Part shown: positions 1-11,752 of the stretch, piece by piece
Layout of the letters: each line of letters opens with the position of its first letter
Numbering within the stretch: position 1 is the first letter of the stretch
Assembly (NCBI RefSeq): GCF_032062135.1
Contig: NC_092864.1
Coordinates: 22,659,077 to 22,723,076, forward strand
Direction of reading: 5' to 3'
Source: Pyxicephalus adspersus
Taxonomy: Eukaryota > Chordata > Amphibia > Anura > Pyxicephalidae
Length of the DNA: 64,000 bases
The notes under the pieces: generated by a model
Database searches by the model: none
Told to the model about the DNA's origin: nothing
Seen by the model: only the letters and a program-made list of their open reading frames with translations
Made by a program: the position numbers and the translations under genes

Positions 1-15
1 TGTATTATTGTTTGA

Positions 16-2018
<2,003 letters not shown>

Positions 2019-2064
2019 TCTCCCCCAGCACCGGATCACCAGATCACCAGGTGCTTTTAAAGTT

Positions 2065-2070
2065 AATAAA
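2065..2070 (+). promoter_or_regulatory. Candidate polyadenylation signal of the kinase gene
   Basis: AATAAA lies 46 nt after the stop codon. The position is plausible, but a 6-mer in AT-rich DNA is weak evidence alone. Confidence 0.4.
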
Positions 2071-2948
2071 CTGCAATGCACTTCAGTGGGAGTATATATG
2101 TGCATGTGGTTAAGATGTATATGGTAGTGGCCCTGGAAAATATATACAGTGACCCCATGTATATGCTGTAGCAGGCACATGTATATATCTTTCATTTACA
2201 ACGTTGTACATTACAGTTCCTAAATAATTATGATTTTTAAATAGTTATGATTCTCACCGGATGTCTCATTTTTGTTTGACATAAGTCTTAATATAAAGAG
2301 CCTCATCCCTGGGTTATAGCTTTGTGAATTGAGCCTTATGTGTTCTCTATCATACCTGACAATATAGAAATGTAAAGTAGAAGCAACACTGTTGGCCATC
2401 AAATTGATCAACCTTGAGCTTAGTTTAACCTTTTAAAGTGGACTCTGCACTTTTCTCCCCTACCTATTCTTTCTAAGAATTCAAAAAATGTACATGTGGC
2501 ACCCATGCTGTATTGTCTAACTGAAATATACTGTAAGGGGTTTACCAGAAAATTGAAATCTCCTCCCTTTTGGTCCTAGTAGGAGGATCAGTGGTGTGGA
2601 AGGCTTGTATGAAGGAGATATATATAAAAGTTCAAGTATCATAAGAGTAACACAACACTTTCAACATAAATACCAGGAGTGAGGGGGAGGAAACAGATGA
2701 GCAAGTACATTATAATATAAATGAAGGCTATCCAGTAAAATATAGAGGAAAGGGAGGGGAAAGGTGAGGGAGTGAGGAAGAGATTTCAACATTGTGCAAT
2801 GTAATTTTTCCAATTAATGTATTCAAATGAAAGATGTTCTTAATTACATTCAAAAGGATCAGATGTCTTCCAATCTCTTATAACTATCATATGCAGTTAT
2901 AATGGTTCTAGGAAAAACTAATATGTTCCCTGCACCAAGGCCTTATAG
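2071..2948. other. Intergenic AT-rich DNA
   Basis: Probable kinase 3' flank and spacer. No gene, RNA or clear repeat is recognised. Confidence 0.6.
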
Positions 2949-3310
2949 CAGGGGTCGGCAAACCCTGGCCTTTAGGCCAGATACGGACTAGCCGGTAGTT
3001 CGTTACGGTCTAACGCCCTCTGGCCGATCCGGCCTAATGCAGGTCGGCAACTAGCGGCTTCGGTGCCGCTCGTTGCCAGATGATCGCCCAGAGGGCGTTA
3101 GGAACAACCAGAGCCACCGGAGCTCCGGTGCCGCCTCCTTGCTGTTGCTCCCCTATTTACCGCCGCCGGCGTTGATACTTCCGCCGCCGCGGTAAATAGG
3201 GAAAGCTCCCTAAAGGTAAACCCTTCTCCTCCACAGGACAGGGATTTCACTTCAGAGGGCGTTCCCTGGTGGTGGGCGGAGCCATTGGGGCGGGTCCGGC
3301 CTAGTGTGCT
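2949..3310. mobile_element. GC-rich hAT-like non-autonomous foldback element
   Basis: It begins CAGGGGTCGGCAAACC, a terminal sequence typical of hAT (Charlie/MER-like) elements, directly after CCTTATAG, which fits the NNNTANNN target pattern. Inside are two hairpins. One pairs TAACGCCCTCTGG (3011-3023) with its exact reverse complement at 3088-3100. The other pairs CCTATTTACCGCCGC (3152) with a near-complement ending at 3200. GC content is far above the flanks. No matching right terminus or second target copy is visible, so it looks truncated on the right. The right border is approximate. Confidence 0.65.
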
Positions 3311-4200
3311 CCTTTTTTTTTTCCATCATATGCTCTTTTTTAACTTTGTCAGGTGTAGAGTGTACATTTCATTTTACATTCATTGTTACACGTAACACGA
3401 TTTTGTCATGGTTTACATTATACAAATAACTCCAAGAGAAAGTTTTCCTAAAATATATAAAAAAATCCAATAAAGACACAAATCCAATCTAAAACTACCA
3501 TTGCAGTGAGGCACCACCTTCCCCACACTGTAAGGATTTGGTTGACATATATTTTTTTTATTTTGGATAGAAAAAAAGAGTTCTTGCCCACTGGGGAGAT
3601 TTCAGGGACACAGACAGAGCTACAAACTTGACAGGAGTTCTATCCCTTCGTTACTCTATCAAAACTGAAAAAAGGGGCATACATTTTACTTATTTGGCAT
3701 TTTAGTAATATTTGATTCTGATAAAAAAGCATGGCATACATCCGGCACCCTAACAATAAAGCATTGAATAGTAAAATACATGAACAATATTACTAAAAGC
3801 TTTGAAACTCCAGCTCACATTATATGCAGCTATTGTCTAGCTAGTTTTGAGGAAACTGCCCACTTACTGTAGCCCTAGTTACCCCAACCCTCATCTGCTT
3901 GGGATAGCTAGAACTTTATTCTTGATAGGATGAGGATCACAGTACCAGCAACAAGCTGTTGCTAACCACATTTCCTGAAATAAAAAATTTACTGGCACAA
4001 ATATGGTTCATGATTTGGTCCATGAGTTGGATGACTGTTGACATTGTTTGACAAAGGACTTAGCAAAATTAAAGATTTGTATTTCAGTCCCTACAACGAA
4101 TATATGAGATTCCTACAACGGATTTTTTTTACCCACCTAAGAATATGACACTGTGCAGAATACTCCCCGACCTTAAAGTTAATATAACTATAATCTACGG
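3311..4200. other. Intergenic, no gene seen
   Basis: AT-rich sequence. A stretch around 3570-3660 (CCACTGGGGAGATTTC) resembles DNA around 22800 (TTGGGGAGATTTACTTCC), which may be an old dispersed repeat. Nothing is coding. Confidence 0.4.
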
Positions 4201-4209
4201 TCCTCTATT

Positions 4210-5520
4210 TGCGGGTACAGCATCTAAACCACATGCCTAAATGTCTAATTGGGAAAAGATCTACAAATGAAACTTGACCCAGAGATATGGTGCCAAGTTT
4301 GTGATAGCACAGCAAGATTCTCCACTTCTCCCAGTATTAATGTCACTGAGGCTAATTATTAATTATAAATGCGTTGGTATATGGTGCCTGCAAGGCTCTG
4401 CAGATTTTCAGAGGATGTTCAATTAAGGGCACATTGTTTCACATCTGGTGGGAATGTAAAAGGATACACAGATTTTGGATTGCTGTGTTTCAGCTTGTAT
4501 ACACGGTGCTGAGAAGATCCATACCAAAAGACCCTAAGGTCGCTTTACTAAATGTTTAACCAGAACATTGCACGTTTTTCCAGTTCCGCCTGTTATACTC
4601 CAGGTTGTTTGCAGCAGACTGACTTTCTTTCTTTAACATTTTCTTTATTTGGGTAAAAAAAGAATCACAATGTTTATAACCATCTGAACCAAAACATATT
4701 TTTTAGTAATACTTTACCTATGATAAAATGGAAATAGGGTCTGGGAGTCACTATAATCCCCCGCTCCCACTCTCAAAAGGGCCTTAGCACTGAATATTAC
4801 AAAGAAAAATACGAGATGTGTGAACCACTAGGATCTTTACCAAAGAAAAATTAATCAGTGGTGTCTTACACCAAATAAAATGTCACATATTTTCAAACAA
4901 CACTTGAAAGAATGCTGGAGTGTATGTGGAAGCATAATTATAATACAACATTTAGTTTGGTACTGCAAATCAATTCCATCAAGTCCATCACACCTTGCCA
5001 TGAACTATCAATTGTACATATCAATATAGAGGACTTACCTGGAGAAACAAGAACCATGACAACCCACATTCTCCTAAGTGCCAAACTTGCAATTACAAGG
5101 AAATGGAAAAGTTCCACAATACCAAATTTTTCTGAAATATTAAATGATTTCAATGTACAATGTTTGTTAGAAAAAATATCTGCACTCACAATTATCATGA
5201 ACGTTTAATTAAAGATTGGGATGTAATTTCTAAAACACCCAAAATGTATGCTTAACCATTAACCATATGGTTTAATAATGTGATATCTTAGACATGTGTT
5301 GTTATAAATGTTATTGTTTTCATGCTTGTTTACCCACTTTTCATTCCCTACTCTAGAATACTGTCCCTCCCCACTTCTTTATTTTCCTCTAAACATATTC
5401 CTACTTTGTAGATATAATATATCTTTGTGTGTAAAATAGATCTGTTGCATATTTTGGCAACTGATTTTGTTATGTGATGATTCTAAGATCTTTAATAAAG
5501 AAATATTGAACTGGAACTGG
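4210..5520 (+). mobile_element. L1-like (L1/Tx1 clade) retrotransposon, ORF2 C-terminal remnant
   Basis: The open stretch 4374-4559 reads GTLFHIWWECKRIHRFW, the Cys-containing segment after the reverse transcriptase in L1-type ORF2 proteins. A second stretch within 4912-5208 reads LLSAKLAITRKWKSS, the usual end of the same protein (ILxAxxAIxxxWK). The two are separated by about 350 bp of unrelated or decayed sequence with stops. A short AT-rich tail with AATAAA near 5492 follows. Known: this region is C-terminal to the RT domain. Inferred: a dead, 5'-truncated copy. Borders are approximate. Confidence 0.7.
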
Positions 5521-6080
5521 AAATAATGGGTGGTTGGAGTTATACAAATTCATGAAGATCCATGGCATGCATTGCCAGCACAGAAAATATTACCTATCAG
5601 CTAGCCCAATCTTTAGCATGGTGAAAACCAGACTGCATGCACTTTCCTTACAAAAGGATGTTCTGGATGTGAATATGGCAGGCATAAAAATGTTGGCTTA
5701 GAAAGGAGCTAACTGAAATTATGTGCTCAGTGCCCAAATCTTTAATGTGAGTGAAAGGGTGGCAGCTAATTTGGAACCTCTTGTATATGAATAGGAGAGG
5801 ATAATATCAGACTGAAGATATTCCACCATTACCAGATGAGAGCTTTAGCATGGTGAAAGAAACAACAGCACAATCATCAAGCTCCATGACATCAGGTGGT
5901 CCAATCCTTGGCACGATGGAAACAATTTTATGGATATCATCAAATTCCTAATTCATATTCTTCATATAAAATATCATTGTGAATCAGCTCATTTGATGTC
6001 ACATCACAAATTCCATGGGAAGTATGGGCAATCTTATCCCATTAATAAATTTCACATCAGCCCCTGCAGTTTTTTGATTT
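5521..6080. other. Intergenic, no gene seen
   Basis: The phrase TTTAGCATGGTGAAA recurs here (near 5611 and 5842), suggesting an old internal duplication. No coding evidence. Confidence 0.4.
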
Positions 6081-6250
6081 TGGTTCTGGATGTGCACTTA
6101 CAGCTGACAGGATGGTATTGGCTGACGTAGGCTTTTGGTATACCTTAGATGAGTCACCTGAGTCAATTTTCAAATTATACCGAAAAGTTATACCGAAAGC
6201 TTTCGGCAGGCAATACCATCCTGTCAGCTGTAAGTGCACATCCAGAACCA
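6081..6250. repeat. Foldback element with perfect 40-bp inverted arms
   Basis: Bases 6081-6120 (starting TGGTTCTGGATGTGCACTTA) are the exact reverse complement of 6211-6250, with a 90-bp loop. A perfect match over 40 bp in otherwise decayed DNA suggests a young foldback transposon or a recent inverted duplication. No target-site duplication is obvious. Confidence 0.8.
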
Positions 6251-6499
6251 CCTAAAAAAAGTATACTCTACTCTCAGTATCTAAGAGTTACAAGTAATTG
6301 TGCAGAACATGCAATCAATGATGATTGATGAAGATAACATACATGTACCTAGGTTAACACACAGTATAGACTGTAGAACAACAGGGGTCATTTATTTGGT
6401 TTTCTGCAGCTGTGGTTGTTTCTTCATTGGGAAAAACAAAAGAAATTTAGAGTGTATATATTGACCAACAGTGATTTCTAAAATTCACCCTGGCGTGTC

Positions 6500-6985
6500 A
6501 TTATTTTCAGCTTCAGTGTTGAAAATAATGTTGATTTTCACCAAGATTCTGCTGTCATTGGTAGCATTCTTAGGACTTCCAAAGATGATATGCTGCTTCT
6601 GGTCAACAATCTGAATGTTGTCAGGGCTCACAATCAGATACTTCTGGCTGCCCTGGCAGATTTGGATCGATTACAAAGCCATAGCAGAAACATTATTCTA
6701 CATTGAGGCAGCTGAAGTGGGGATGGCCATTGATATCAGCAGGGGTAAGGATTTTCTGCCACAGCGGAAGATTGAATTTTTAGGTTCAAGTCTAAGGAAC
6801 AGGGGGAATCTTCCATTCTTGTCGGTCAGGGTCAGTTATCGCTGAATCAGCTGATTACTCCATCATGTTCTGTAAGACGGGATCTGACAGGTGGTTGAAT
6901 CTCACCTAGAGCAGATCTCCCAATCCTGGGGAGTGGATCACTGTTACCACAGATGCCAGTCTACAAGGTTGGGGTTTTTTTGTTC
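6500..6985 (+). mobile_element. DIRS-like retrotransposon remnant (RT/RNase H region)
   Basis: Positions 6940-6985 translate as ITVTTDASLQGWG. The motif TDAS-x-x-GWG is the signature of the RNase H start in DIRS-type tyrosine-recombinase retrotransposons. About 180 bp upstream, another frame reads QRKIEFLGSSL, like the end of the RT domain in the same group. Stops and frame changes separate the pieces, so it is a dead copy. Borders are approximate. Confidence 0.6.
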
Positions 6986-7440
6986 TTTACAGGGTGCATT
7001 ATTTTTTTTTTCAGCTGCTCAGGAACTGTACACTTAACTCACACACATACCTAAAAATATAAAATACACACAATGCAGCAATCCAATAAAACATAATACA
7101 GTTTTTTTAATCCTTGCGGACACATTATGTGAAAGGCATATATTCTAAAATTGGATGTCCATGAGAGGATTATTTATTTCATCCTGTAAAATAAATACAT
7201 TTGCTATAAAAAAAAATCATTAAGGCAGGAGAGGGTGATAGTTTGGTTACACACAGTCAGGCAATGATGGCTATGTGGAATCTGTCTGACTGCTGTCTTT
7301 GTTCAACTGAATGTGTCGAAGCAGCTGATCACAATATGCAGCAGTCCTGTGTTTATGTTTCACAGCTTCAATTTCTTGCACCAACAATGATGGATATACA
7401 GTGCTGGCTTCTTTTAGGACATCTGCAATACAAAAACAAA
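6986..7440. other. Intergenic, no gene seen
   Basis: AT-rich DNA ending in an (ATT)n microsatellite at about 7441-7462. Nothing coding is recognised. Confidence 0.5.
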
Positions 7441-7631
7441 TTATTATTATTATTATTATTAATCAGAATTTATATTCGTGCCAACATATTTTGCAGCGCT
7501 GCAAAGGGTTGCGAATGACAGACTAATACAGACAGTGACACAGGAGGAGAGGACCCTGCCCCGAAGAGCTTACAATCTAGTAGGTGGGGCAATTTACACA
7601 CAATAGTATGGGAGATATGTAGTGGTGGGAA
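7441..7631 (+). repeat. Dispersed repeat with CAACATATT..CAGCGCTG end, left of gap
   Basis: An (ATT)n tract is followed by GTGCCAACATATTTTGCAGC, then CAGTGACACAGGAGGAGAGG and CGAAGAGCTTACAATCTAG. The same ordered blocks occur at 46340-46480. The copy runs into the assembly gap at 7632 and probably continues at 8531-8720. The family is not named here. Confidence 0.65.
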
Positions 7632-8530
7632 NNNNNNNNNNNNNNNNNNNNNNNNNNNNNNNNNNNNNNNNNNNNNNNNNNNNNNNNNNNNNNNNNNNNN
7701 NNNNNNNNNNNNNNNNNNNNNNNNNNNNNNNNNNNNNNNNNNNNNNNNNNNNNNNNNNNNNNNNNNNNNNNNNNNNNNNNNNNNNNNNNNNNNNNNNNNN
7801 NNNNNNNNNNNNNNNNNNNNNNNNNNNNNNNNNNNNNNNNNNNNNNNNNNNNNNNNNNNNNNNNNNNNNNNNNNNNNNNNNNNNNNNNNNNNNNNNNNNN
7901 NNNNNNNNNNNNNNNNNNNNNNNNNNNNNNNNNNNNNNNNNNNNNNNNNNNNNNNNNNNNNNNNNNNNNNNNNNNNNNNNNNNNNNNNNNNNNNNNNNNN
8001 NNNNNNNNNNNNNNNNNNNNNNNNNNNNNNNNNNNNNNNNNNNNNNNNNNNNNNNNNNNNNNNNNNNNNNNNNNNNNNNNNNNNNNNNNNNNNNNNNNNN
8101 NNNNNNNNNNNNNNNNNNNNNNNNNNNNNNNNNNNNNNNNNNNNNNNNNNNNNNNNNNNNNNNNNNNNNNNNNNNNNNNNNNNNNNNNNNNNNNNNNNNN
8201 NNNNNNNNNNNNNNNNNNNNNNNNNNNNNNNNNNNNNNNNNNNNNNNNNNNNNNNNNNNNNNNNNNNNNNNNNNNNNNNNNNNNNNNNNNNNNNNNNNNN
8301 NNNNNNNNNNNNNNNNNNNNNNNNNNNNNNNNNNNNNNNNNNNNNNNNNNNNNNNNNNNNNNNNNNNNNNNNNNNNNNNNNNNNNNNNNNNNNNNNNNNN
8401 NNNNNNNNNNNNNNNNNNNNNNNNNNNNNNNNNNNNNNNNNNNNNNNNNNNNNNNNNNNNNNNNNNNNNNNNNNNNNNNNNNNNNNNNNNNNNNNNNNNN
8501 NNNNNNNNNNNNNNNNNNNNNNNNNNNNNN
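7632..8530. other. Assembly gap (N)
   Basis: 899 undetermined bases flanked on both sides by what looks like one repeat, so the gap is probably repeat-induced. Confidence 0.99.
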
Positions 8531-8720
8531 TACCGAGAGAGGAGGTGTACAGAGAAAAGAGAACCGGTCCAAGGACTGACCCTTGGGGAACACCAACAGG
8601 GAGGAGAGGGGAGTTACCATTGAAAGAAACTTAAAAGGAGCGGTCAGACAGATAGAAAGCAAACCAAGAGGGAGCAATGTCACTGATACCAATGGAGCGC
8701 ATGATTTGTATTAGAAGGGG
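8531..8720. repeat. Right part of the repeat interrupted by the gap
   Basis: It is purine-rich (ACCGAGAGAGGAGGTGTACA, CTTGGGGAACACCAACAGGG) and has the style of a long dispersed frog/fish repeat. It is assigned to the element at 7441 by position and by my memory of that family's internal sequence, so it is tentative. Confidence 0.4.
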
Positions 8721-10096
8721 TTTTATGAACTATGGCACAATAACAGCTGCCTGCCACTGATCTCATGTCCAGGTAGACAGGTAGCAACTTCGCAGTGCCT
8801 CCTTCTCTTGCATGGACATAAATTTGCATGTCTAAGTTCATGCATCACACTGGTAATGTAGTGCTTATGAAAAGTGCACAGCAGTGGTGTATCCTGCATA
8901 TGGAGTGGAATATTTTTTAATATTCATTATTGTAATGCAAGTTCATTAGCACACTACATGGTTGTTCAGTCAGCTTTCTACTGTCCCTCGATACTTCCAA
9001 TTTTCTAATGCCTGTCCCCTTTAGTATGTCCCATTTTTCCATCACTTTTGTATTATGTCTAAACTGTCCAGTGCCATCATTTAGGCTTAGTTCACATTAG
9101 CAGTAAAAATTGTGGCATACATTGCTCCCGAGTGCCTACTGGCAGCCCGGGATTGGTAACAGATGGCCCAGCCTAAGCAGTTGTCAGATGCGTCCAGTGG
9201 TGTGCCCGGCTAAAAAGAGCTGGGGAGAACGCTGCATTCCGAATGGCACCTCAGCACATCACAATGAATGATAAACTAGATCATGCGTTGTGATACACTG
9301 GGTCAAGACAAAAAAAAGCATGTTTATTTTTTTTTTCGTTGGTTCCTTCTGGTGTTTCAGTAGTCCATTAAATTGCATGGGCTGCCTAAATTTAACACGT
9401 TAACCCATTACACAAAACACCAGGAAAGAAATGTCATCTCTAGTACATTATGACAGATTAATGTGCTTACAAAAGATGTTATAACATTATACATACTAAA
9501 AATATACTCCAGGCTTGGCAAACCATGGCTCACTGGGTAACAAGCTCTATGTGTCAGTGTGACCTTAAAGCTAATCTGTCCTCAACATCTAAAAGTCTAA
9601 CACATGACATGATATTGTATATAACACAGAGGGAAAATCCTATTTTTATTCTAGTATTATACAGCCATCTAGAGCCCTTAACTGGAAATTACATGATTAT
9701 TAAAGGGGTTATGTACATTTCATCAATATACATCAGCCTTTCTCTTCCTTTTTATCATGGAGGAACCCTTAAAATAACTTGTAAATCATATGTAAACTCT
9801 GCTGTTATTACTATATCCACAACATATTATTGTAGTGGTCAATAGAACAATTTCTACAATGCTGGCCAGTTGGCAACCTTACAGATACTCAAGAAGATCA
9901 TCATGTCTAACTTGAGAGGTTCAAATTGCTCTTTGCTCAAGAAATTTGTTTTGTTCCTCCACAGAAAGTGAAGAAAATGGAATATTGGGCTGTTCAAAAC
10001 AAAAGCAGTGTGAAGTTCAATTACAATTACGGCCTTTATATAAGAAAAGGAAGGCAGCAAATGTTGTACATGATGGTTATAGTGCATATCTCGAAA
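8721..10096. other. Intergenic, no gene seen
   Basis: Apart from the miniature repeat at 9195-9234, this is ordinary AT-rich DNA with no exon recognised. I looked on the - strand for the missing last DNAAF5 exon and did not find it. Confidence 0.5.
9195..9234. repeat. Short hAT-like miniature repeat, copy 1
   Basis: It starts CAGTGGTGTGCCCGGCTAAA and ends CTGGGGAGAACGCTG. The same termini occur at 30628-30687 and 38034-38146. Confidence 0.5.
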
Positions 10097-10517
10097 ATGG
10101 GTCGTTGTAGACATTGTTCAGAACAGTACACTTTGATTAAAAAGTTGATTGAACAAGGGAACCATATAAGGAAGCACAGAAACTATAGGTTGAGCAGCTT
10201 AAATGATCTCAAATGTTTAAAAATGGCAACCAAAACCAAAAGATGTGGAAGAAAAAGGAAACTACCATTTAAATGGATAGAAGAATAGCCAAAATAGCAA
10301 ACAGCCTGCCAGTGATCAGCTCCAGGAAGACCAAGGAAAGTATAAAGCTACCTTTGAGTTGTGTTACATGAAACCAAGCTATCAGCAAGCAACCCCACCC
10401 CCAAGTCCCAAAACAAAGAAATTCTGAAGAGGTTACAGTTTGCCAAAGAACACATTGACTGGCCTGAAGAAAAATTGCACAATATTTTGTGGTCTGATGA
10501 AAGCAAGATCGTTCTTT
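10097..10517 (+). pseudogene. Tc1-like transposase pseudogene, cut by a gap
   Basis: It starts MGRCRHCSEQYTLIKKLIEQ, the usual N-terminus of frog/fish Tc1-family transposases. It then shows RCGRKRK (AT-hook-like GRKR linker) and, near the gap, [15 protein letters not shown] and LWSDESKI, which includes the second catalytic Asp region of the DDE domain. The pieces lie in different frames with stops between them (near 10287), so it cannot encode an active enzyme. The rest, including the third acidic residue and the right terminus, would lie in the N run. It lies downstream of the DNAAF5 3' end, in the opposite orientation. Confidence 0.85.
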
Positions 10518-11511
10518 NNNNNNNNNNNNNNNNNNNNNNNNNNNNNNNNNNNNNNNNNNNNNNNNNNNNNNNNNNNNNNNNNNNNNNNNNNNNNNNNNNN
10601 NNNNNNNNNNNNNNNNNNNNNNNNNNNNNNNNNNNNNNNNNNNNNNNNNNNNNNNNNNNNNNNNNNNNNNNNNNNNNNNNNNNNNNNNNNNNNNNNNNNN
10701 NNNNNNNNNNNNNNNNNNNNNNNNNNNNNNNNNNNNNNNNNNNNNNNNNNNNNNNNNNNNNNNNNNNNNNNNNNNNNNNNNNNNNNNNNNNNNNNNNNNN
10801 NNNNNNNNNNNNNNNNNNNNNNNNNNNNNNNNNNNNNNNNNNNNNNNNNNNNNNNNNNNNNNNNNNNNNNNNNNNNNNNNNNNNNNNNNNNNNNNNNNNN
10901 NNNNNNNNNNNNNNNNNNNNNNNNNNNNNNNNNNNNNNNNNNNNNNNNNNNNNNNNNNNNNNNNNNNNNNNNNNNNNNNNNNNNNNNNNNNNNNNNNNNN
11001 NNNNNNNNNNNNNNNNNNNNNNNNNNNNNNNNNNNNNNNNNNNNNNNNNNNNNNNNNNNNNNNNNNNNNNNNNNNNNNNNNNNNNNNNNNNNNNNNNNNN
11101 NNNNNNNNNNNNNNNNNNNNNNNNNNNNNNNNNNNNNNNNNNNNNNNNNNNNNNNNNNNNNNNNNNNNNNNNNNNNNNNNNNNNNNNNNNNNNNNNNNNN
11201 NNNNNNNNNNNNNNNNNNNNNNNNNNNNNNNNNNNNNNNNNNNNNNNNNNNNNNNNNNNNNNNNNNNNNNNNNNNNNNNNNNNNNNNNNNNNNNNNNNNN
11301 NNNNNNNNNNNNNNNNNNNNNNNNNNNNNNNNNNNNNNNNNNNNNNNNNNNNNNNNNNNNNNNNNNNNNNNNNNNNNNNNNNNNNNNNNNNNNNNNNNNN
11401 NNNNNNNNNNNNNNNNNNNNNNNNNNNNNNNNNNNNNNNNNNNNNNNNNNNNNNNNNNNNNNNNNNNNNNNNNNNNNNNNNNNNNNNNNNNNNNNNNNNN
11501 NNNNNNNNNNN
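10518..11511. other. Assembly gap (N)
   Basis: 994 undetermined bases. It should hold the rest of the Tc1 copy and may hold the last coding exon and 3' UTR of DNAAF5. Confidence 0.99.
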
Positions 11512-11560
11512 TATTTATAGCACAATTCTAAGACATAAAAATTTTAAACCTAGAACATAC

Positions 11561-11752
11561 CTAATACTGTAGTCTGCAGGTTTGTATCAGGGTCATCAAG
11601 GTGTACAAGGAGTCCTCGGTATAAAAATTCCAGATGAGCCTTATAAGTAGTCCTGTCATACCGGTCATCTATACATTTAAACCATACATCGAGAGTTTTG
11701 GCAGCTGTGATTCGGACTTCATCTGAAGCATCATCAAGTCGTTTTAATAAAT
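11561..11752 (-). CDS. DNAAF5: DNAAF5 penultimate coding exon ([13 protein letters not shown])
   Basis: Acceptor GATTTTCACAG, donor TTAG|GTATGT. 192 nt, phase 1 in and phase 1 out. It reads [19 protein letters not shown] and [17 protein letters not shown]. About 50 residues of the usual C-terminus should follow in an exon not seen. Confidence 0.92.

Noticed and set aside
7577..8692. Long open frames across runs of N (also over the other six gaps)
   Set aside because: They consist mostly of undetermined residues and have no coding evidence.
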